Below, in pieces: positions 60,010 to 64,000 of a stretch of 64,000 nt of DNA. Location: positions 52,340,065-52,404,064 of the forward strand of contig NC_133327.1 of the NCBI RefSeq assembly GCF_042186555.1. Direction: 5' to 3'. The notes beneath the pieces are model-generated. The model had not been told where the DNA came from. It did no database searches and was given only the letters and a program-made list of their open reading frames with translations. The stretch is from Aquarana catesbeiana (Eukaryota > Chordata > Amphibia > Anura > Ranidae). The position numbers and the translations under genes are program-made. Within the stretch, counting starts at the first letter, position 1, and every line of letters begins with the position of its first letter.

Positions 60010-60545
60010 ACAAGCTGGCGCAAACAAACTTTTGTTGCTTACTTGAGCCAAATACTGTTCAAATTTCTCTGGTACTTCACTTTTGTTGTGTAACAGATTT
60101 AGTGTAGTACTGTATACCTGGAGTAATCATCTATAAAGGTAAGAAAATAGTTCTCCTTTCCTGGAGTTAACTTTTCCATTGGATCGCAAAGATCTGAATG
60201 CATTGAGTCCAGAGGTTTGTTAGCTCTGCTATTACTCTGCTTTGGAAATTATCTTCTTGTCATCTTCCCTTTTATACAGCTGGTGTATTTGTTTGATCCC
60301 ATGGACTTATTTTTATTCCACTTGCATAGTCATTCTCAGTTAATTTCTTTATTATGTCAGGACTTCTGTGCCCAAGTCGTCTGTGCCATGTGTGAATGCA
60401 GTTTGTTTTTCCTCATTGGCAGCATTAACCACTTCATTGCAGTTCAGCTGATACAGTTCATCTGTAGTTTTTAGCTTGTGCAAATAAGATACCCTCGGCG
60501 TACATCTTGTGGCATGTATGCGTTCCTTGATTATCTGTTTTAGGT
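60010..60545 (-). pseudogene. Ty1/copia retrotransposon fragment (GAG-pre-integrase and integrase)
   Basis: Minus-strand reading near 60330-60410 gives 'HTWHRRLGHRSPDIIKKLTE', the GAG-pre-integrase/zinc-binding signature. Near 60100-60200 it gives 'DSMHSDLCDPMEKLTPGK' and 'NYFLTFIDDYSRYTVLH', the start of the integrase core with the first two catalytic Asp residues. Downstream (60010-60090) is a degraded continuation. Upstream, 'ELYQLNCNEVVNAANEEKQ' is the region before the zinc motif. The fragment is cut at about 60545 by the CR1 element; no LTR, RT or RNase H is present. Several frameshifts. Confidence 0.8.
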
Positions 60546-60549
60546 CAAA

Positions 60550-61395
60550 TACTGCTGTGCAAAATGTAAGCACATTGTTTCCCTGGAAGCCCAGGTTCTG
60601 AATCTAGGGAAGCAACTGTCAGCACTGAGAAGAGCCTCCATACTAAAGGAGAGCCGGGAACGTACCTGGCAGGTGCTGGCAGGGGCCAGCACAGAGGCGG
60701 GTGGAGAGAAAAAGGTGCAGGCACCAGAAAAGAGTAGATGGGTGACAGTCAGGAAGGATAGAGGGGGGGGAAGTGCCAGGGAGGCCGATCCAGGGCTGGA
60801 GCATCCCAATAAGTACACTCCATTGAGTGACATTGGTGAAACCAGTCAGGGACCAGCACTGCTGGAGCTGAGGGCCTCTCCTAGCTGCCAGGGGAAGAAC
60901 TCCTCCAGTGAGTGGGGGGAGAAGAGAAGGGAAAGGATAGACAGATTCTGGTGGTAGGGGACTCAATCCTTAGAAGGACAGAGAGGGAAATCTGTGACAA
61001 AGACCTGAAAGCGCTGAACTGTATGCTGTCTTCCGGGGGACTCGGGCTTGGCACATCATGGATCTGGTGGACAGATTACTGGGAGGGGCTGGGGAAGACC
61101 TGGCTGTCATGGTGCACATTGGCACCAATGATAAAGTCAAAGGCAGATGGAGTGTCCTAAAAAACGATTTTAGGGACTTGGGAGCTAAGTTGAGGAAAAG
61201 GACCTCCAAGGTTGTATTCTCAGGAATACTACCGGTACCTTGAGCCACACCAGAAAGGCAGAGGGAGATTAGGGAAGAAAACAAGTGGCTGAGGAGCTGG
61301 TGTAGTAAGGAGGGGTTTGGGTTCCTGGAGGACTGGGCCGACTTCTCAGTCGGTCACGAGTACTATAGAAGAGGCAAACTGCACCTAAATTAGGA
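60550..61395 (+). pseudogene. CR1 ORF1 with SGNH/GDSL-type esterase domain (broken)
   Basis: Reads from a Cys-x2-Cys plus coiled-coil start ('KCKHIVSLEAQVLNLGKQLS') through a charged linker, then in the next frame 'RQILVVGDSILRRTEREICD', the catalytic GDS motif of the esterase found in CR1 ORF1 proteins. A further frame gives 'VMVHIGTNDKVKGRW' (the GTND block) and 'AKLRKRTSKVVFSGILPV'. Near 61365-61395 'GKLHLN' precedes a stop; the H-L-N tail is typical of the end of the esterase domain. The esterase of CR1 ORF1 is thought to act on membranes or assist nucleoprotein assembly. At least three frameshifts and stops. Confidence 0.85.
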
Positions 61396-61449
61396 GGGTG
61401 CAGATCCGCTGGGAGCAAAGATGGTCAAAAAGTTAGAGGGGGTTTTTAA

Positions 61450-64000
61450 ACTAGACTATGGGGGGAGGGTACAGAGGTAGACATAGCCAGTGCGGAACAT
61501 ATTCCAGAGGGTAGTATTGGGGGCATTAGTGGTAGGTTGAATAAAGCACATAAACTCAAGTTTAGTATAGTAACAAGTCTTAGTTGCAATCTCGGAACAC
61601 CCAATAAGAGGATAGTATGCGACCGGTCTAAACTACGTGGTATGTTCACCAATGCCAGGAGCCTGGCGGACAAGATGGGTGAACTAGAGATACTGTTGTA
61701 CGAGGAGGATTTGGATTTTGTGGGAATTTCAGAGAGCTGTTTCAACAGATCTCATGATTGGCTGGCAACCATTCAAGGGTATTCCCTTTATTGCAGGGAT
61801 AGAGAGGGTAAAAAAGGGGGAGGGGTATGTCTATATATCAAGAATAATGTACAAGTGAATGTGAGAGATGACATCACTATGGGAGCTAGGGAGGAGGTGG
61901 AATCCTTATGGGTAGAGCTCCAAAGGGATGAAGCTAAAGGGAAAATAATCCTGGGAGTATGCTATAGGCCCGCTGAGGGAGGAGGAGAAGGTGGACCTCC
62001 TATCACAATTTGGATTAGCAACAAGGATGGGAAGTGTCATCATAATGGATCCCCCATGGATTATCCAGACATAGACTGGGCAGAGGGAATCACGTATTCG
62101 TCTGAGGCTCGCCAATTCCTAAATGTCTTGCAGGACATTTTGGGTCAGATGGTAGACGCACTAACTAGAAATAAAGCGTTACTAGATCTACTGATTACCA
62201 ACAATACAGACCTGATCACGGATGTGGAAATACAGGGCAATTTAGGAAACAGCGATAACAGGTCAATTGGCTTCAGTATAAATCACACAAATAGGAAACA
62301 TAAGGGGAATACAAAGACACAGAATTTCAAAAGAGACAACTTCCCTTAACTACGAACCTTGCTAGAAGATATTAATTGGGATAAAATCTTAGGAACAAAG
62401 AACACGGAGGAGAGATGGATTCAGTTTAAGAGCATATTAAATAAGGGCATTTGCCAGTGCATCCCATTGGGTAATAAGTCCTGTATGGCTTAACTCCATT
62501 GTAAAAATGCATAAAAAGGAAAAGAGAAGGCCTTAAAAAAATAAAAAAATACAGGGTTGAGGGATCCTCATCGGCATTCAGACTTTACAAAGAATGCAAC
62601 AATATATGTAAGGGTGCAATTAGGGCGGCTAAGATAGAACAGGAAAGACACATCGCGGAGGAGAGCAAAAAAAATCCCAAGAAGTTCTTTAAGTATGTAA
62701 ACAGTAAAAAAAGGGAGGACAGGCCATATTGACCCCATAAATAATGAGGAAGGACATATGGTTACAAAGAATGGGGAGATGGCAAAGGTATTGAATTTAT
62801 TTTTCTCCTCAGTCTTCACAAGGGAATCGGGGGGGCTTTAGTAACTAAAACTGCAGTGCTTATCCTCATGACACGTCACAGGATGCACCCTCATGGCTAA
62901 CAGAGGACAGAATTAGACTTCGGAAACTTAACATTAATTAATCACCGGGACCGGATGGCTTACACCCAAGGGTACTTGGGGAACTCAGTCAAGTAATTGC
63001 CAGACCATTGTTCCTAATTTTTACTGACCGTCTACTGACTGGAATGTTACCAGCAGATTGGAGAAAAGCCAATGTAACACCAATATTTAAAAAGGGCCCA
63101 AAATACATCCCTGGGAATTACAGACCAGTTAGCCTAACTTTTAATAGTATGCAAGCTCTTGGAAGGGATGATAAGGGACTATATACAAGATTTTAGTAAA
63201 GAAAACTGTATCATTAGCAGTAATCAGCATGGATTCATGAAGAATCGTCTTGCCAAACCAAGCTGTTAACCGTCTATGAGGAAGTGAGTTTCCATCTGGA
63301 TAAAGGAAGGCCCATAGACGTGGTGTATCTGGACTTTGCAAAAGCATTTGATACAGTTCCCCATAAACGTTTACTGTACAAAATAAGGTCCATTGGCATG
63401 AACCATAGGGTGAGTACATGGATTGAAAACTGGCTACAAGGGTGAGTTCAGAGGGTGGAGAGAAATGGGGAATACTCAGAATGGTCAGGGGTGGGTAGTG
63501 GGGTCCCATAGGTTCTGTGCTGGGACCAAATCTATTTAATGTATTCATAAATCACCTGGAGGATGGGGTAAACAGTTCAATCTCATTATTTGCGGACTAT
63601 ACTAAGCTAAGCAGGGCAATAACTTCTCCGTAGGATGTGGAAACCTTGCAAGAAGATCTGAACAAATGAATGGGATGGGCAACTACACGGCAAATGAGGT
63701 TTAATGTAGAGAAATGTAAAATAATGCATTTGGGTGGCAAAAATATGAAGGCAATATATACACTAGGGGGAGAACTTCTGGGGGAATCTAGGATTAAAAA
63801 GGACCTGGGGGTCACAGTAGATTATAGGCTCAGCAATGGCATGCAATGCCAAGCTTCTGCTAGCAAAGCACACAGAATATTGGTGTGCATTAAAAAAGGG
63901 ATTAACTCCAGGGATAAAGCGATAATTCTCCCACTCTACAAGACTCTGGTCCGGCCACACCTAGAGTATGCTGTTGAGTTCTGGGCACCAGTCCTCAGGA
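61450..64000 (+). pseudogene. CR1 ORF2 (endonuclease and reverse transcriptase, broken, partial)
   Basis: The endonuclease begins 'LRGMFTNARSLADKMGELE' in a 270-codon open stretch. A pair of compensating frameshifts garbles the region after 'GVCYRP' up to 'DYPDIDWAEG', destroying the GDFN motif. The conserved SDH reads S-D-N ('GNSDNRSIGFS'), losing the catalytic His. A stop follows at 62347. RT motifs survive in pieces: 'ADWRKANVTPIFKKGPKY' (63050) and 'VYLDFAKAFDTVPHKR' (63320). At about 63590 F-A-D-D reads F-A-D-Y, losing one catalytic Asp. The window ends before the C-terminus. Confidence 0.9.

Larger units (their letters stand above)
60550..64000 (+). mobile_element. CR1-clade LINE, decayed, with ORF1 and ORF2, running off the window
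   Basis: Same family as the element at 43690-46790 but in the opposite orientation and extending further 5', so it includes most of ORF1. It runs to the end of the window within the late RT region. Decay is uniform (frameshifts and stops), which marks it as older than the other copy. Confidence 0.92.

Noticed and set aside
60912..61243. Possible host GDSL esterase gene
   Set aside because: The GDS and GTND blocks sit directly upstream of a CR1 ORF2 in the arrangement of CR1 ORF1, and they are frameshifted.

Overview
The window reads as intergenic DNA from a vertebrate, most likely a frog (probably a ranid or close relative). It is packed with vertebrate transposable elements: several Tc1-type DD34E transposons, piggyBac, BED-finger hAT, L1 and CR1 LINEs, a Ty1/copia fragment, and Harbinger-, hAT- and TTAA-type MITEs of the kind that dominate amphibian genomes. 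I see no host gene, tRNA, rRNA or CRISPR array. Codon-like signal comes only from transposases and reverse transcriptases, nearly all broken. The species assignment is inference from the repeat families.

Layout. 1-5 kb: a 57-bp minisatellite, a Harbinger-type MITE, a short hAT element, and a ~1 kb solo LTR carrying a hAT insertion. 5-15.8 kb: an apparent single L1 insertion (shared 15-bp flanks at 5025 and 15745) whose two ends are now about 9.4 kb apart. Between them lie a TIR element, a second L1 on the minus strand, a MITE, two degraded Tc1 transposons joined by a (TG)n(TA)n(CA)n tract, a minisatellite-bearing hAT inside the second Tc1, and a Harbinger fragment. 16-24.5 kb: sparse relics, MITEs, microsatellites, and a palindrome with 79-bp arms around a (TA)n core.

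24.5-37.5 kb: one Tc1 element of about 1.5 kb blown up to 12.9 kb by three insertions: a 4.9 kb piggyBac and a piggyBac-type MITE (both at TTAA sites), and a 5.8 kb hAT with an 8-bp target duplication. 38-41 kb: minisatellite-rich hAT and piggyBac-type relics. 41.4-47.4 kb: another Tc1, split by an unclassified 1.7 kb insertion and by a CR1 LINE with a complete open ORF2 (the best-preserved coding region here). 47.5-57 kb: MITEs and a well-preserved Tc1 (52.7-54.8 kb). 57.3-60 kb: a Tc1 relic split by a 2.4 kb foldback element that shares about 370 bp of terminal sequence with the hAT at 31.4 kb. 60-64 kb: a minus-strand Ty1/copia integrase fragment, then a decayed CR1 with its esterase-type ORF1 and ORF2, running off the window.

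The elements do not form a pathway. What they record is insertion order: old Tc1 and L1 copies acted as targets for hAT, piggyBac and CR1, and target-site duplications date the layers relative to each other. The long open frames over minisatellites and (TA)n tracts are artefacts of repeat periods that are multiples of three or lack stops.
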